Assembly: GCA_050741915.1 (NCBI GenBank)
Contig: JBOGEX010000171.1
Location: 1-47,069 of the forward strand
From: JACCTH01 sp050741915
Lineage (GTDB): Bacteria > Actinomycetota > Acidimicrobiia > Spongiisociales > ZC4RG35
Direction: 5' to 3'
DNA length: 47,069 nucleotides
Position numbers and translations under genes: made by a program
In this document: piece after piece, positions 1 through 9,190 of the stretch
How the letters are laid out: the number at the start of each line of letters is the position of its first letter
How positions within the stretch are numbered: the stretch's first letter is position 1
Notes under the pieces: model-generated
What the model saw: only the letters and a program-made list of their open reading frames with translations
Told to the model about the DNA's origin: nothing
The model's database searches: none

Positions 1-130
1 GCTCTGACTCCTGCGACCAAAGGGCAACCCAGCAAGCGCTATCTTCCCTGGTCAGAGGCGTTTTGTCGAGTCCCGAGTCATGGTCCGCGCCGCTGCGGCG
101 AAGGCTATTTACGTCCCAGGGTTCGCAAAG

Positions 131-1354
131 TCACCGCACGGGGACGATTTTTTTCACTGCCCCTTCATACGTGAGGAGGTAAAGCTCTCCCTCCGAGTCG
201 ACGCCGAAGCTGTTGATCTGACCCGCCTCTTCGAAACGGGTCTGATGGTCGGTCACCTCGCCGTCGTCATAGCGGAATGACCTGACCCACTGCCCGCACC
301 AATCGGCGTAGAAGTAGTGGCCGCTGATCTCGGGAATGGATGCTCCCCGATACACAAAACCACCCGTTATTGAACAACCCTCAGCGTGCGTGTATTCGAG
401 CACCGGCAACGTCAGGTTCTCGGCGACCGGATCGCACCCGCGCTGGAAACAGTGGGTGCCTTCCATCCGCAGCCATCCGAAGTTGTAAGGCGCCCCCGAC
501 AACGGGACCACATCGATCTCCTCGTAATCGGAGTGCCCTACGTCGGCGATGTAGAGGAGGCCCTCGTCGATCGTGAATCGCCAGGGGTTGCGAAGCCCCT
601 TGGCCCAGACCTCGGGCGCCCCGCCTCCACCAACGTAAGGATTGTCGGCCGGGATGCCATAGGGATCACCCCGGTCGACATCGAGACGGAGGATCGCCGA
701 TAGAAGGCGCGATGGATCCTGGGAGTTGACCGAGGCCGCTCCCCCCTCGCCGAGAGACATCCACAGATGACCGTCGGGGCCAAAGAGGAGCATCCCCCCG
801 TTGTGCCTCGTGGTGGGCTTGTCGAAGGTGAGCAGCGGGCGTTCGGAGTCGGGATCGGCGCGGCCGCCAGCGACGGAGAATTCGGACAAGCGGGTCTGCT
901 CGGAGCCGAGACGGTAGTAGTAGACGAAGAAGCGGCCGTTGTCGGCGTACTCGGGATGAAAGGCCATCCCCAAAAGCCCCTGCTCGATCCCTCCGCTATT
1001 AACTCGATCGGACAGATCGAGAAACGGTGCGGTCCCGCCGGCCTCGTTGATGATGGAGATGACTCCGGTTCGCTCGAGTACGAACCGACGGTGATCGCCC
1101 GGTGGGCTCAGGAGAAGGATTGGTTGGACCAGATCTTCGAGCACCGTCTCGAGGCCCAGGCCCTGCAAGGGCGCCAGCGTGGTGGTGGGGGCGAGGGTGG
1201 TCGTCACCTCTAATGAGGTTGTCGGGGCGGCGGAGGTGGTCGGGACCTCGGTCGAGGTCGAAGCTGGAGCCAGAGTCGTAGTGGTGGTGGTGCGGGCCCC
1301 GACTGCGCAGGCGGCGAGGAGCAGAATGCCCAGCAACACCGCCGGGCGACTCAT
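131..1354 (-). CDS. PQQ-dependent sugar dehydrogenase-like lipoprotein
   Basis: 407-aa exported protein of the glucose/sorbosone dehydrogenase (six-bladed beta-propeller, PQQ-binding) family, expected to oxidise a sugar or aldose outside the membrane. The N-terminus is a lipoprotein signal with lipobox LAAC and the acylated Cys at residue 16. Residues 22-62 form a Thr/Ser/Pro linker, and the propeller fills the rest. Family signatures visible are RHNGG, GLRNPWRFTID, a GHSDYEEID blade motif and NFGW. The start overlaps the rarA stop as ATGA (1351-1354), so it is probably translationally coupled and last in the operon. Family-level function is confident; the substrate and actual PQQ use cannot be told from the sequence. 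Confidence 0.88.
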   Translation of the reverse strand: MSRPAVLLGILLLAACAVGARTTTTTTLAPASTSTEVPTTSAAPTTSLEVTTTLAPTTTLAPLQGLGLETVLEDLVQPILLLSPPGDHRRFVLERTGVISIINEAGGTAPFLDLSDRVNSGGIEQGLLGMAFHPEYADNGRFFVYYYRLGSEQTRLSEFSVAGGRADPDSERPLLTFDKPTTRHNGGMLLFGPDGHLWMSLGEGGAASVNSQDPSRLLSAILRLDVDRGDPYGIPADNPYVGGGGAPEVWAKGLRNPWRFTIDEGLLYIADVGHSDYEEIDVVPLSGAPYNFGWLRMEGTHCFQRGCDPVAENLTLPVLEYTHAEGCSITGGFVYRGASIPEISGHYFYADWCGQWVRSFRYDDGEVTDHQTRFEEAGQINSFGVDSEGELYLLTYEGAVKKIVPVR

Positions 1355-2667
1355 CGGCCTTCCTTCTTCAGAACCCGATCAGCCTCTTGCAAACGAAGGG
1401 CGATGACTTCCTCGGTGCCCGTCGTTCCCGGCTGGTAGAGGATCTGGGGATCCGAGCCATCGGGCCAGTAACGCTGGGCGACCACCCCGCCGGGGTGGTC
1501 ATGCGGATATCGGTATCCCTTGCCTCCGCTCGAGCGCAGGTGCAGCGGCACCCGCGGGGAGTTGGTGTTGGTGACCGCTTCGGTGGCGGCACCAATCGCT
1601 TTGGCCACGGAGTTCGATTTGGGAGCGGTGGCCAAGTAGATGCATGCTTCGGTGAGGTTGTAGGTTGCTTCGGGAAGCCCGACGTGGGCCAGTGCCTCGG
1701 CGGCGGCAACCGCGATCTGGAGGGCGGTCGGGTCGGCCAAGCCGACGTCCTCGGAGGCGAAGACGATCATCCGGCGAGCGATGAACTCGGGATCCTCGCC
1801 TGCTCCGATCATGAGGTGCAGCCAGAAAAGGGCGGCGTCGGGATCAGACCCGCGCATGCTCTTGATGAAGGCGGAGATGACGTCGTAGTGCTGATCGCCG
1901 GTTTTGTCATAGCGAATGATTCGCCGTTGCAACGCCTCTTCGATGTCCTCTTGAGATATCACCTCGGAGCCCCGACTCTGTGCCAAAGTGGCAGCCACTT
2001 CGAGACTATTGAGGGCCAGACGAGCGTCGCCGCCCGTGCGCTGTGTCAGTTCGGTCTGGACCTCGGGGGTGATGCTCAATCCCAGATCACCGATGCCTTG
2101 GCCGCCGTTGGATAGGGCGCGATCGATCAGCGTGGAGATATCGGACGGCGAGAGGGGTTCGAGACGGAAGATCGTGGATCGGGAGATCAACGGTGAATTG
2201 ACCTCGAAGAACGGGTTTTCCGTGGTGGCACCGACGAGGATGACCACCCCATCTTCGACCCCAGGAAGAAGCGAGTCCTGCTGGCTCTTGTTGAAGCGAT
2301 GGATCTCGTCGAGGAAAAGCACGGTCCTTCGCTCGTCGTTCTCGAGTCGCTGACGAGCGCGGGCCAGAACCTCGCGTACATCCTTCACACCGGCGGAGGT
2401 GGCCGAAAGGGTCTCAAAAGCAGCATCGGTGTGGTCCGCGACGAGACGGGCGAGGGTGGTCTTGCCTGTCCCCGGCGGACCCCAGAGGATCATCGATATG
2501 GGCCTTCCATTTTCGATCATCCGACGAAAGGCGGCACCCGGTTTGAGCAACCCGGGCTGGCCCACTACCTCATCGAGACTCTTCGGTCGCATCCGGGTGG
2601 CGAGCTGGGCTAGCGACGCAATGCTCTCGTTGGCCCGGGCCGCGAACAGATCCTCCACCGACGGCAC
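1351..2667 (-). CDS. rarA: Replication-associated recombination protein RarA (MgsA)
   Basis: 438-aa clamp-loader-like AAA+ ATPase that acts at stalled replication forks. Walker A GPPGTGKTT lies near residues 65-73 and the Walker B/sensor region includes DEIHRFN. The C-terminal half has the MgsA tetramerisation and lid segments (for example the RRMIVFASEDVGLADP stretch). Length is normal for the family. The start is GTG at 2665-2667, one base after the aspS stop codon, so it is cotranscribed with aspS; its own stop overlaps the next start by 4 bp. The rarA-aspS-hisS neighbourhood is common in Actinobacteria. Confidence 0.95.
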   Translation of the reverse strand: MPSVEDLFAARANESIASLAQLATRMRPKSLDEVVGQPGLLKPGAAFRRMIENGRPISMILWGPPGTGKTTLARLVADHTDAAFETLSATSAGVKDVREVLARARQRLENDERRTVLFLDEIHRFNKSQQDSLLPGVEDGVVILVGATTENPFFEVNSPLISRSTIFRLEPLSPSDISTLIDRALSNGGQGIGDLGLSITPEVQTELTQRTGGDARLALNSLEVAATLAQSRGSEVISQEDIEEALQRRIIRYDKTGDQHYDVISAFIKSMRGSDPDAALFWLHLMIGAGEDPEFIARRMIVFASEDVGLADPTALQIAVAAAEALAHVGLPEATYNLTEACIYLATAPKSNSVAKAIGAATEAVTNTNSPRVPLHLRSSGGKGYRYPHDHPGGVVAQRYWPDGSDPQILYQPGTTGTEEVIALRLQEADRVLKKEGR

Positions 2668-2668
2668 T

Positions 2669-4408
2669 CTACGTGTCGGGCCTCTCCTCGATTACTTCGA
2701 TTCCCAGGTCTCGGAGCTGATTCGCCTCCACGGGGGCGGGACTCTGGGTCATCGGGTCAAGTCCGGATTGCGTTTTGGGGAACGGAATCACCTCCCGGAT
2801 GTTCGGTTCCTCCTGCAGCACCATCACCAATCGATCGATTCCGACCGCGAATCCGCCGTGGGGAGGAGTGCCGAAGCGCAAAGCTCGCAGGAACCAGCCG
2901 AAACGGCTTTCTTGCTCGGCGGCGGAAACTCCCAGGATGTCGAAGACTTGCCGTTGCACGTCGGGGTTGTGGATCCGTATCGAACCCGAGCCAAGTTCGA
3001 TTCCGTTGACCACGACGTCATAAGCCCGGGCGAGCGCTTCGAGCGGTTTGGTCTTCATCACATCGACGTCCTGGGGCGAGGTGAAGGGATGGTGGAGGAA
3101 TGTCAGTCCCTCGTTGCCTTCTTCGAACATGGGAAAGTCCGTTACCCAGCAGAACGAGAGCTCTTCGTGCCCGTCTGGGCGGCCAAGACGCAGCCGCAGT
3201 GCGCCGAGAGCGGACACCACAGTCAGCCACTCCCCGGCCACGACGAGCAATACGTCGCCCGGTTGGGCTCCCATGTTCGAAATCAGCTCCTTGGTCTCGG
3301 CCTCGCTGAAGAACTTGGCGACAGGTGAGCGGATCGACCCTCCTTCCTCCGCCACCGCCCAGACCAGCCCGGCGGCGCCAGCGGCCTTGGCGTCTTCGGT
3401 GAGACGGTCGGCGGCCGAGCGGGGGAATTCTCGTGCGCCGGCATTGATTCCCTTCACGACTCCATCGGCTTTCAGAGCGGACGAGAAGCCGCGGAATTCG
3501 GTGGCGGAAAAAACCTCTGTGAGATCGACGATCTCCATCGCAAACCGAAGGTCGGGTTTGTCGACCCCATAACGATTCATCGACTCGTGCCACGTCAGCC
3601 GCGGGAAAGGAAGGACGGGACTTTCGCCTCGCAGGCTCTCAACTACCGCAACGAGAGCGGCCTCCACCGTCGATTGGACGGCGGTTTCGTCCCAGAACGC
3701 ACCCTCGAGATCGAGCTGGGTGAACTCGACCTGTCGATCCGCCCGCGTGTCCTCATCGCGGTAGCAGCGAGCGATCTGGAAGTAGCGCTCCACCCCCCCC
3801 ACCATCAGGAGCTGCTTGAAGAGTTGCGGTGACTGCGGCAAGGCATAAAAGGCACCCTGGCGAAGTCGGGAAGGCACGAGCAGGTCCCTTGCTCCCTCGG
3901 GAGTCGACCGGATGAGCGTTGGGGTTTCGATCTCCAGGAATCCGAGCCCGTCGAGTGTGCGACGAATGGCGGCGATCGCAGCCGATCGCGCTCGCAGATT
4001 GGCTGTCATCCGCGGCCGGCGGAGGTCGAGATAGCGATATTCGAGCCGCGTTATCTCGTCGAGATCGGTGCGATCGTCGAGCATGAACGGCAGAGTGTCG
4101 GCGGGGCTCAAGACCTCAATGGCACTGGCCGCCACCTCGACGGCTCCGGTGGCGAGATCGGGATTGACGGTCCCCTCCGGTCGCTGGCGCACTTCTCCTT
4201 CGACGCGAATGCAGTACTCCATCCGCAGCTCTTCGACGACCGGGAGAAGGTCTGGATCCGCCACGATCTGGACTACCCCGGTCGCATCTCGGAGATCGAT
4301 GAAGGTGACCCCCCCGTGATCGCGACGGCGGGCGATCCAGCCGGCCAGTGCCACTGAATGGCCGCTGAGATCCGCGCATTCGGCACTGCGATGGGTTCGA
4401 AAGCTCAT
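2669..4408 (-). CDS. aspS: Aspartyl-tRNA synthetase
   Basis: 579-aa class II aminoacyl-tRNA synthetase charging tRNA-Asp. The N-terminal OB-fold anticodon-binding domain is visible (WIARRRDHGG and FIDLRDATG). Motif 2 is in the RYFQIARCYRDED region, followed by QVEFTQLDLE, and motif 3 is GIDRLVMVL near the C-terminus. The bacterial-type GAD insertion lies between motifs 2 and 3. Length is typical of bacterial AspRS. The ATG start overlaps the hisS stop as ATGA (4405-4408), indicating coupling. Whether it is discriminating or also charges tRNA-Asn was not determined. Confidence 0.97.
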   Translation of the reverse strand: MSFRTHRSAECADLSGHSVALAGWIARRRDHGGVTFIDLRDATGVVQIVADPDLLPVVEELRMEYCIRVEGEVRQRPEGTVNPDLATGAVEVAASAIEVLSPADTLPFMLDDRTDLDEITRLEYRYLDLRRPRMTANLRARSAAIAAIRRTLDGLGFLEIETPTLIRSTPEGARDLLVPSRLRQGAFYALPQSPQLFKQLLMVGGVERYFQIARCYRDEDTRADRQVEFTQLDLEGAFWDETAVQSTVEAALVAVVESLRGESPVLPFPRLTWHESMNRYGVDKPDLRFAMEIVDLTEVFSATEFRGFSSALKADGVVKGINAGAREFPRSAADRLTEDAKAAGAAGLVWAVAEEGGSIRSPVAKFFSEAETKELISNMGAQPGDVLLVVAGEWLTVVSALGALRLRLGRPDGHEELSFCWVTDFPMFEEGNEGLTFLHHPFTSPQDVDVMKTKPLEALARAYDVVVNGIELGSGSIRIHNPDVQRQVFDILGVSAAEQESRFGWFLRALRFGTPPHGGFAVGIDRLVMVLQEEPNIREVIPFPKTQSGLDPMTQSPAPVEANQLRDLGIEVIEERPDT

Positions 4409-5763
4409 CTGCTCATCACGCGGGTGACGGCTTCGACGACGTCGGCGAGGGCGACGAACTCCTGGCTTTGTTGCTTCAGGTTGCGAACGAGTGCCTCTCC
4501 CCGGGCCCGCTCCTCCGGGCCCGCCAACACGACGATCTCGATGCCAGCCCGGTCGGCGTACTTCAATTGCTGGCCGAGTTTGCGGGGCTCGACGGATGAC
4601 TCGGTGTTGATGCCGTTTCTTCTCAAATCGGCGGCGATCCGAAGCGAGGTCGAGAGACCCTCGTCATCGATCAGTGCCACCAATGCCGTAACGGTGCTTT
4701 TCGGAGCGGGCAAGATCTCGGCTGCTCGCAGCTGCCAGAAGAGCCTTGAGAGGCCGATCGAGGTCCCCACCCCCGGGAGCTTCGAACTCGTGTAGTGGCC
4801 GGCGAGGTCGTCATAACGCCCCCCCGAGCAAATGCTGCCAAGCTCCGGATGAGCGACCAGGGTGGTCTCGTAGACGGTGCCGGTGTAGTAGTCGAGGCCC
4901 CGGGCAATTCCCAGATCGAGCCCGAAGCGATGGGCCGGCACGCCCAGTTGGGAAAGGAGTTGAAGTACTTCCCGCACCTCCTCGATTCCTAGAACGAGGT
5001 CAGGGTCGTTTCCTCCCAGTTCCTCGAGCAGCGCCTTGGCCAAGTCGCCGGTCACGACCCCGCGGGCGGCGAGGTCGACCAATCGCCGGGCCCCTTCCTC
5101 TCCCGCCCCCTCTCGCTGCAATGAGGCGATCACCTCATTGGGGCCGCGCCGGGCGAGCTTGTCCAGCTCGCGCATCAATACCTCGCCCGACCCGACCCCG
5201 AGGCTGTTCATGAGGCCGGAAAGAAGGCGCCGGTTGTTGATCCCGATCACAAACTCGCCGATTTCCAGGTCAGCGAAGACCGTGTTGATCACCGCCGGGA
5301 TCTCGGCGTCGTAGCGGAGGCTGAGGGTGTCCCGGCCCACCACATCGATGTCGCATTGGTAGAACTCCCGAAACCTTCCCTGCTGGGGACGCTCGCCGCG
5401 GAAGACTGGCTGCATCTGATAGCGACGGAACGGAAAGGTGAGCTCGTTGGCATGCTCCGCCACATAGCGCGCCAGAGGCACCGTCAAGTCGAAGCGCAGG
5501 GCTAACTCGGGTTCGTCACCCTGTTCAATCGCCCCGCTCGTTTGCGCCATGTACACCTGGCGCTCGGTCTCGCCTCCGGCTTTGCGCAGCAAAAGTTCGG
5601 CCAACTCCATCGTGGGAGTGGCAATGGGGAGAAACCCGTAACTCTCGAACCCGCGCCTGATGACATCGAGCATCCCCTGGAAGGCAGCCTGTTCGGGAGG
5701 TAGCAGCTCGAGAACTCCCGGCATGGTGCGGGGTCGAATGGGCGTGGGTGATGAAGGGGTCAC
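4405..5763 (-). CDS. hisS: Histidyl-tRNA synthetase
   Basis: 452-aa class II synthetase charging tRNA-His. The catalytic core shows the HisRS signature around LDLGIARGLDYYTGTVYE and a SGGRYDDL motif. Motif 2 lies near the RYQMQPVFRGERPQ segment. The C-terminal roughly 100 residues are the HGTP-type anticodon-binding domain. The start is GTG at 5761-5763, 20 bp after the upstream metallo-hydrolase stop. It overlaps aspS by 4 bp, the usual hisS-aspS pairing. Confidence 0.96.
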   Translation of the reverse strand: MTPSSPTPIRPRTMPGVLELLPPEQAAFQGMLDVIRRGFESYGFLPIATPTMELAELLLRKAGGETERQVYMAQTSGAIEQGDEPELALRFDLTVPLARYVAEHANELTFPFRRYQMQPVFRGERPQQGRFREFYQCDIDVVGRDTLSLRYDAEIPAVINTVFADLEIGEFVIGINNRRLLSGLMNSLGVGSGEVLMRELDKLARRGPNEVIASLQREGAGEEGARRLVDLAARGVVTGDLAKALLEELGGNDPDLVLGIEEVREVLQLLSQLGVPAHRFGLDLGIARGLDYYTGTVYETTLVAHPELGSICSGGRYDDLAGHYTSSKLPGVGTSIGLSRLFWQLRAAEILPAPKSTVTALVALIDDEGLSTSLRIAADLRRNGINTESSVEPRKLGQQLKYADRAGIEIVVLAGPEERARGEALVRNLKQQSQEFVALADVVEAVTRVMSR

Positions 5764-5783
5764 GATCGGTGGAGCCAGGGTAC

Positions 5784-6428
5784 TTAGATGCCTTGCAGGA
5801 AAGGGTTGTGCCGGCGTTCAATCCCGATCGTCGTCTCGGGGCCATGACCCGGCAAGACCTGAGTGTCGTCGGGGAGGTCTAGGACCCGGCTTTTCATCGA
5901 CGAGAGCAACGTCTCCCAATCACCGCCGGGAAGGTCGGTGCGGCCCACCGAGCCGGCAAAGAGCTGGTCACCCGAGAACAGAGTCTCGTGCGCTTCGAGA
6001 TGGAAGCAAGAATGACCCGGGGTATGACCGGGTGTGTGCCTCACCTCGAATCTCAATCCGGCCAGGTCGAGCAACTCTCCGTCGGCGAGGTCGGTCCTCA
6101 CCTCGGGTGGCGCCCAATCTCCGGGCAAGGTTGAGCCGAAAAGCCCCTGCAACTGGCGTGCGGGCTCGAGGGTGAGGTAATCGTCGTCGGGATGGACGTA
6201 CACGGACGCGCCAGTCCGGCGGGAGAAGGAACCCGCCCCTCCCATGTGGTCGACGTGGCCATGCGTCAGAAGCAGGGCCACCGGAGCCAGATCGTGATCG
6301 TTCAAGAGTCGCCCGATAGCCTCGTCGTCGGGAGGCGCATCGATCACCACCGCCGGCTCCCCTCGTCCCGTGGCGACGACATACGTGTTGGTCTGGGCCA
6401 CCCAGAGCGGCTGGGAAAGAATGAGCAC
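5784..6428 (-). CDS. MBL-fold metal-dependent hydrolase (glyoxalase II-like)
   Basis: 214-aa metallo-beta-lactamase-fold hydrolase. The dinuclear metal site is complete in outline: the HGHVDH motif, a later His in HTPGHTPGHSCFH, the bridging Asp in SGDQLFAGSVGR, and the final His in LPGHGPETT. The family includes hydroxyacylglutathione hydrolases and persulfide dioxygenase-like enzymes; in actinobacteria this paralogue usually sits between rel and hisS, as here. Since the window encodes mycothiol synthesis, a mycothiol thioester substrate is conceivable but is inference. The start is GTG with only a weak ribosome-binding site. Confidence 0.88.
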   Translation of the reverse strand: MLILSQPLWVAQTNTYVVATGRGEPAVVIDAPPDDEAIGRLLNDHDLAPVALLLTHGHVDHMGGAGSFSRRTGASVYVHPDDDYLTLEPARQLQGLFGSTLPGDWAPPEVRTDLADGELLDLAGLRFEVRHTPGHTPGHSCFHLEAHETLFSGDQLFAGSVGRTDLPGGDWETLLSSMKSRVLDLPDDTQVLPGHGPETTIGIERRHNPFLQGI

Positions 6429-6466
6429 AACTCGTCAGGTTAAGGCGCGTTTCTTTATGCAATCTT

Positions 6467-6481
6467 CTGCGGTATCCGCAG
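6467..6481. terminator. Short GC-rich hairpin between rel and the MBL hydrolase
   Basis: A perfect 6-bp inverted repeat (CTGCGG, TAT loop, CCGCAG) lies in the 76-bp gap after the rel stop. No T-run follows it on the minus strand, so it is at best a weak or Rho-assisted terminator or an mRNA-processing hairpin. A second, smaller CCTA/TAGG repeat lies next to it. Confidence 0.3.
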
Positions 6482-6504
6482 CCTATAGCCTTAGGTTTCC
6501 AGGG

Positions 6505-8673
6505 CTAGGACCCCTCGGGCTCGGTGACCAAGCGATAGGACGCAAACACTCCGTCGACCCCTTTCAGGTCGGCGAGGAGCCGGGGAAGGGCGCCCGGGTC
6601 CGAGAGCTCGACCTCGTAGCGGAGGATGGCGACCCGGTCGCGTCCGGTGACCGATGACGACGCCGTGATGTTGCCCCCGAGGTCGGAGATGGCGGCCGTG
6701 ACGTCGCGCAGGAGTCGGGTGCGATCGAGGGCTTCAACCTGAATCCAAACGGCGAAGGATCCGACCCGATCGGGCGGCCACGACACCTCGACCAACCGGC
6801 TGTCGTTGAGATCGGCGATATTGGTGCAATCCGCTCGATGAACGGAAACCCCGCGGCCGACGGTGATGAACCCGACGATCGGATCACCCGGAACCGGGGC
6901 GCAGCAGCGGGCGATGTGGACCAGCATGTCCTCCATCCCCTCGACAATGATCCCCGGTCCGGGCGCCGACGACCGCTTGCGGGGCCGCGGGGGGGCGAGG
7001 AGGTCTTCGGGTTCCTCGTCGGGGTGGACGAGACGAACCAGGCGATTGACCACCGTCGAGGGAAGGATCGCCCCCTCCCCCACCGCGATCAGCAGCCCCT
7101 CGAGGTCTGTCTTTCCCAAGTCGGTAGCGATCTCTGTCAGAAACTCGTCCCGGGCGCTGGCCCCAAGGCCCAAGCCCTCCTTGCGAATGGCGGCGCCGAG
7201 CAGTTCCTTGCCTTCATTGAGAGCGTGTTCTTTACGCTCGCGGGAAAAGAACGCTCTGATCTTCGACTTGGCGCGGGGCGTTCGCACGGAGCTGAGCCAG
7301 TCGAGACTGGGCCCGGCGTCGACTGCCTTGGAGAGAATCACCTCGACGATGTCGCCCGACTCGAGCTTGGTCGAGAGCGGGAGAAGACGGCCGTTGATCC
7401 TCACCCCGACACAGCGGTTGCCGACCTCGGTGTGAACGGCGTAGGCAAAATCGATCGCGGTGGCGGAGCGAGGCAGGGTCTTCACATCCCCGGCGGGCGT
7501 GAGCACGAAGACCTCATCGCGGTAGAAGTCGAGCTTGAGGTTGGCCAGGAACTCCTCGGGATCCTCGGTCTCGAGCAATGTCCGGATGTCTCCCACCCAG
7601 GGGGCATCATTGGCCGACGAACCCTCCTTGTAACGCCAGTGAGCGGCGATCCCCGATTCGGCCAGGCGGTGCATCTCCTCGGTGCGGATCTGAATCTCGA
7701 GGGGCTTGCCGCCCGGACCGATGACAGTGGTGTGAAGGCTCTGGTAGAGGTTGATCTTGGGCATGGCGATGAAGTCCTTGAACCGGCCCGACACTGGGAC
7801 CCACTTCGAATGGACGAGACCGAGGGCGCCGTAGCAATTCCGCAGGTCGTTCGTGATGATCCTGATCCCGATGAGGTCGAAGATCTCTTCGAAGTCCCGC
7901 TGGCTCTCGACCATCTTGCGATAGATCGAGTACTGGTGTTTGGGACGGCCGGTCACCCGGGCCGGGATCCCTGAATCGCCCAAGGCCGCTTCCAACTCAG
8001 AAATCACCTTCTCGATGAAGACCTCCCTCTCGGGTGACCTCTCGTCGAGTTTGGCTTGGACCTCGGCGTAGATCCCCGGTTCGAGGATCGCAAAGCAGCG
8101 GTCCTCAAGTTCATGCTTGATCTCCTGCACACCGAGACGATGGGCCAAGGGGACGTAGACATCGAGCGTCTCCAGGGCCACCCGATGCTGTTTCTCCTCT
8201 CGGAGAGCTGAGACGGTGCGGATGTTGTGGAGGCGGTCGGCCAGCTTCATCAGCAGAACCCGCACGTCCTGGGCCATCGCCACCACCATCTTGCGAATCG
8301 TCGCCGCCTGTGCCTCCTGGGGAGACGAGTACTGGATTCGATCGAGCTTCGTGACCCCATCGATGAGCTGGGCCACCTCGGCTCCGAATTGCTTTTCGAT
8401 CTGGGCCAGGGTCAGGCTGGTGTCTTCGACAGTGTCGTGTAGCAACGAGGCCTGAAGCGTCGTCGAGTCGAGCCCGTACTCGGCCAAGATCTCGGTAACG
8501 GCTATGGGGTGGGTGATGAAGGGATCACCTGACTTTCGCACCTGTCCCCGGTGGGCCTTCTCGGCCACCCGATAGGCGACCTCGATCAGCTTGAAATCGG
8601 CATCGGGAAAATGGCGGCGATGTGCCGCCTCGAGCTGGCCGAGGCCGGCGTCAGTCGTAGCGGAGGAGGGCAT
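6505..8673 (-). CDS. rel: Bifunctional (p)ppGpp synthetase/hydrolase Rel
   Basis: Long RelA/SpoT homologue that makes and degrades (p)ppGpp in the stringent response. In order: an HD hydrolase domain (conserved HDTVEDT), a synthetase domain (YRKMVESQRDFEEIFDLIGIR stretch and EIQIRTEEMHRLAE), a TGS domain (VFVLTPAGDVKTLPRSATAIDFAYAVHT), a zinc-finger-like region containing the CCAPVPGD element, and a C-terminal ACT domain. An upstream in-frame ATG at 8745 exists, but the ATG at 8671-8673 is preferred. It has GGAG nine bases upstream and begins just before the first conserved block, giving 722 aa. It overlaps the apt 3' end by 23 bp. Both catalytic halves look intact. Confidence 0.95.
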   Translation of the reverse strand: MPSSATTDAGLGQLEAAHRRHFPDADFKLIEVAYRVAEKAHRGQVRKSGDPFITHPIAVTEILAEYGLDSTTLQASLLHDTVEDTSLTLAQIEKQFGAEVAQLIDGVTKLDRIQYSSPQEAQAATIRKMVVAMAQDVRVLLMKLADRLHNIRTVSALREEKQHRVALETLDVYVPLAHRLGVQEIKHELEDRCFAILEPGIYAEVQAKLDERSPEREVFIEKVISELEAALGDSGIPARVTGRPKHQYSIYRKMVESQRDFEEIFDLIGIRIITNDLRNCYGALGLVHSKWVPVSGRFKDFIAMPKINLYQSLHTTVIGPGGKPLEIQIRTEEMHRLAESGIAAHWRYKEGSSANDAPWVGDIRTLLETEDPEEFLANLKLDFYRDEVFVLTPAGDVKTLPRSATAIDFAYAVHTEVGNRCVGVRINGRLLPLSTKLESGDIVEVILSKAVDAGPSLDWLSSVRTPRAKSKIRAFFSRERKEHALNEGKELLGAAIRKEGLGLGASARDEFLTEIATDLGKTDLEGLLIAVGEGAILPSTVVNRLVRLVHPDEEPEDLLAPPRPRKRSSAPGPGIIVEGMEDMLVHIARCCAPVPGDPIVGFITVGRGVSVHRADCTNIADLNDSRLVEVSWPPDRVGSFAVWIQVEALDRTRLLRDVTAAISDLGGNITASSSVTGRDRVAILRYEVELSDPGALPRLLADLKGVDGVFASYRLVTEPEGS

Positions 8674-9166
8674 GAAACGGAACTCCGTCGATGGCAGCCC
8701 GCCCGTTGAGGAACCCGAGCTCGATAAAAACGGCGAGGCCGGCAATCTTTCCGCCTCCTCGTTCGATAAGACTGACTGCCGCCGCGGCGGTGCCGCCGGT
8801 GGCGATCACGTCGTCGACGATGAGCACCTGTTCCCCGGCTGCAATCGCATCCACATGCATCTCCAGCGCGTCGGTGCCGTATTCGAGGTTGTACGACTGA
8901 TTCAGCGTCGTCCACGGGAGCTTGCCCGGCTTGCGGAGGGGAATAAAGCCGGCTCCAAGCTGGAGGGCGACCGGCGCCGCCAATGTGAAGCCGCGAGCCT
9001 CGATCCCGGCCACTTTGTCGATGGGGAGGTGGCGGTAAGGCTCGGCCAGGGCCGCAACGAGTTCGGTAAACGCGGCATGGTCGGCCAGGACCGGAGTGAT
9101 GTCCTTGAAGACGATTCCGGGCTCGGGAAAGTCAGGGATGTCCCTGACAAGGGAGGACAGATTCAC
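8651..9166 (-). CDS. apt: Adenine phosphoribosyltransferase
   Basis: 171-aa purine-salvage enzyme converting adenine and PRPP to AMP. The PRPP-binding loop VLIVDDVIATGGT is clear near residue 115, and the N-terminal FPEPGIVFKDITP signature is present. Length is standard. The start is GTG (9164-9166), 24 bp downstream of the secF stop. It overlaps the rel start by 23 bp. The secD-secF-apt-rel order is conserved in Actinobacteria. Confidence 0.95.
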   Translation of the reverse strand: MNLSSLVRDIPDFPEPGIVFKDITPVLADHAAFTELVAALAEPYRHLPIDKVAGIEARGFTLAAPVALQLGAGFIPLRKPGKLPWTTLNQSYNLEYGTDALEMHVDAIAAGEQVLIVDDVIATGGTAAAAVSLIERGGGKIAGLAVFIELGFLNGRAAIDGVPFHALLRYD

Positions 9167-9190
9167 CCCGGAATTCTACCGATCAGCTAA

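Noticed and set aside
1..130. Possible small gene or RNA at the window start
   Set aside because: No tRNA or recognisable coding sequence; only a loose GCTCTGAC...GTCAGAGGC inverted repeat with a loop of about 40 bases, which could be chance.
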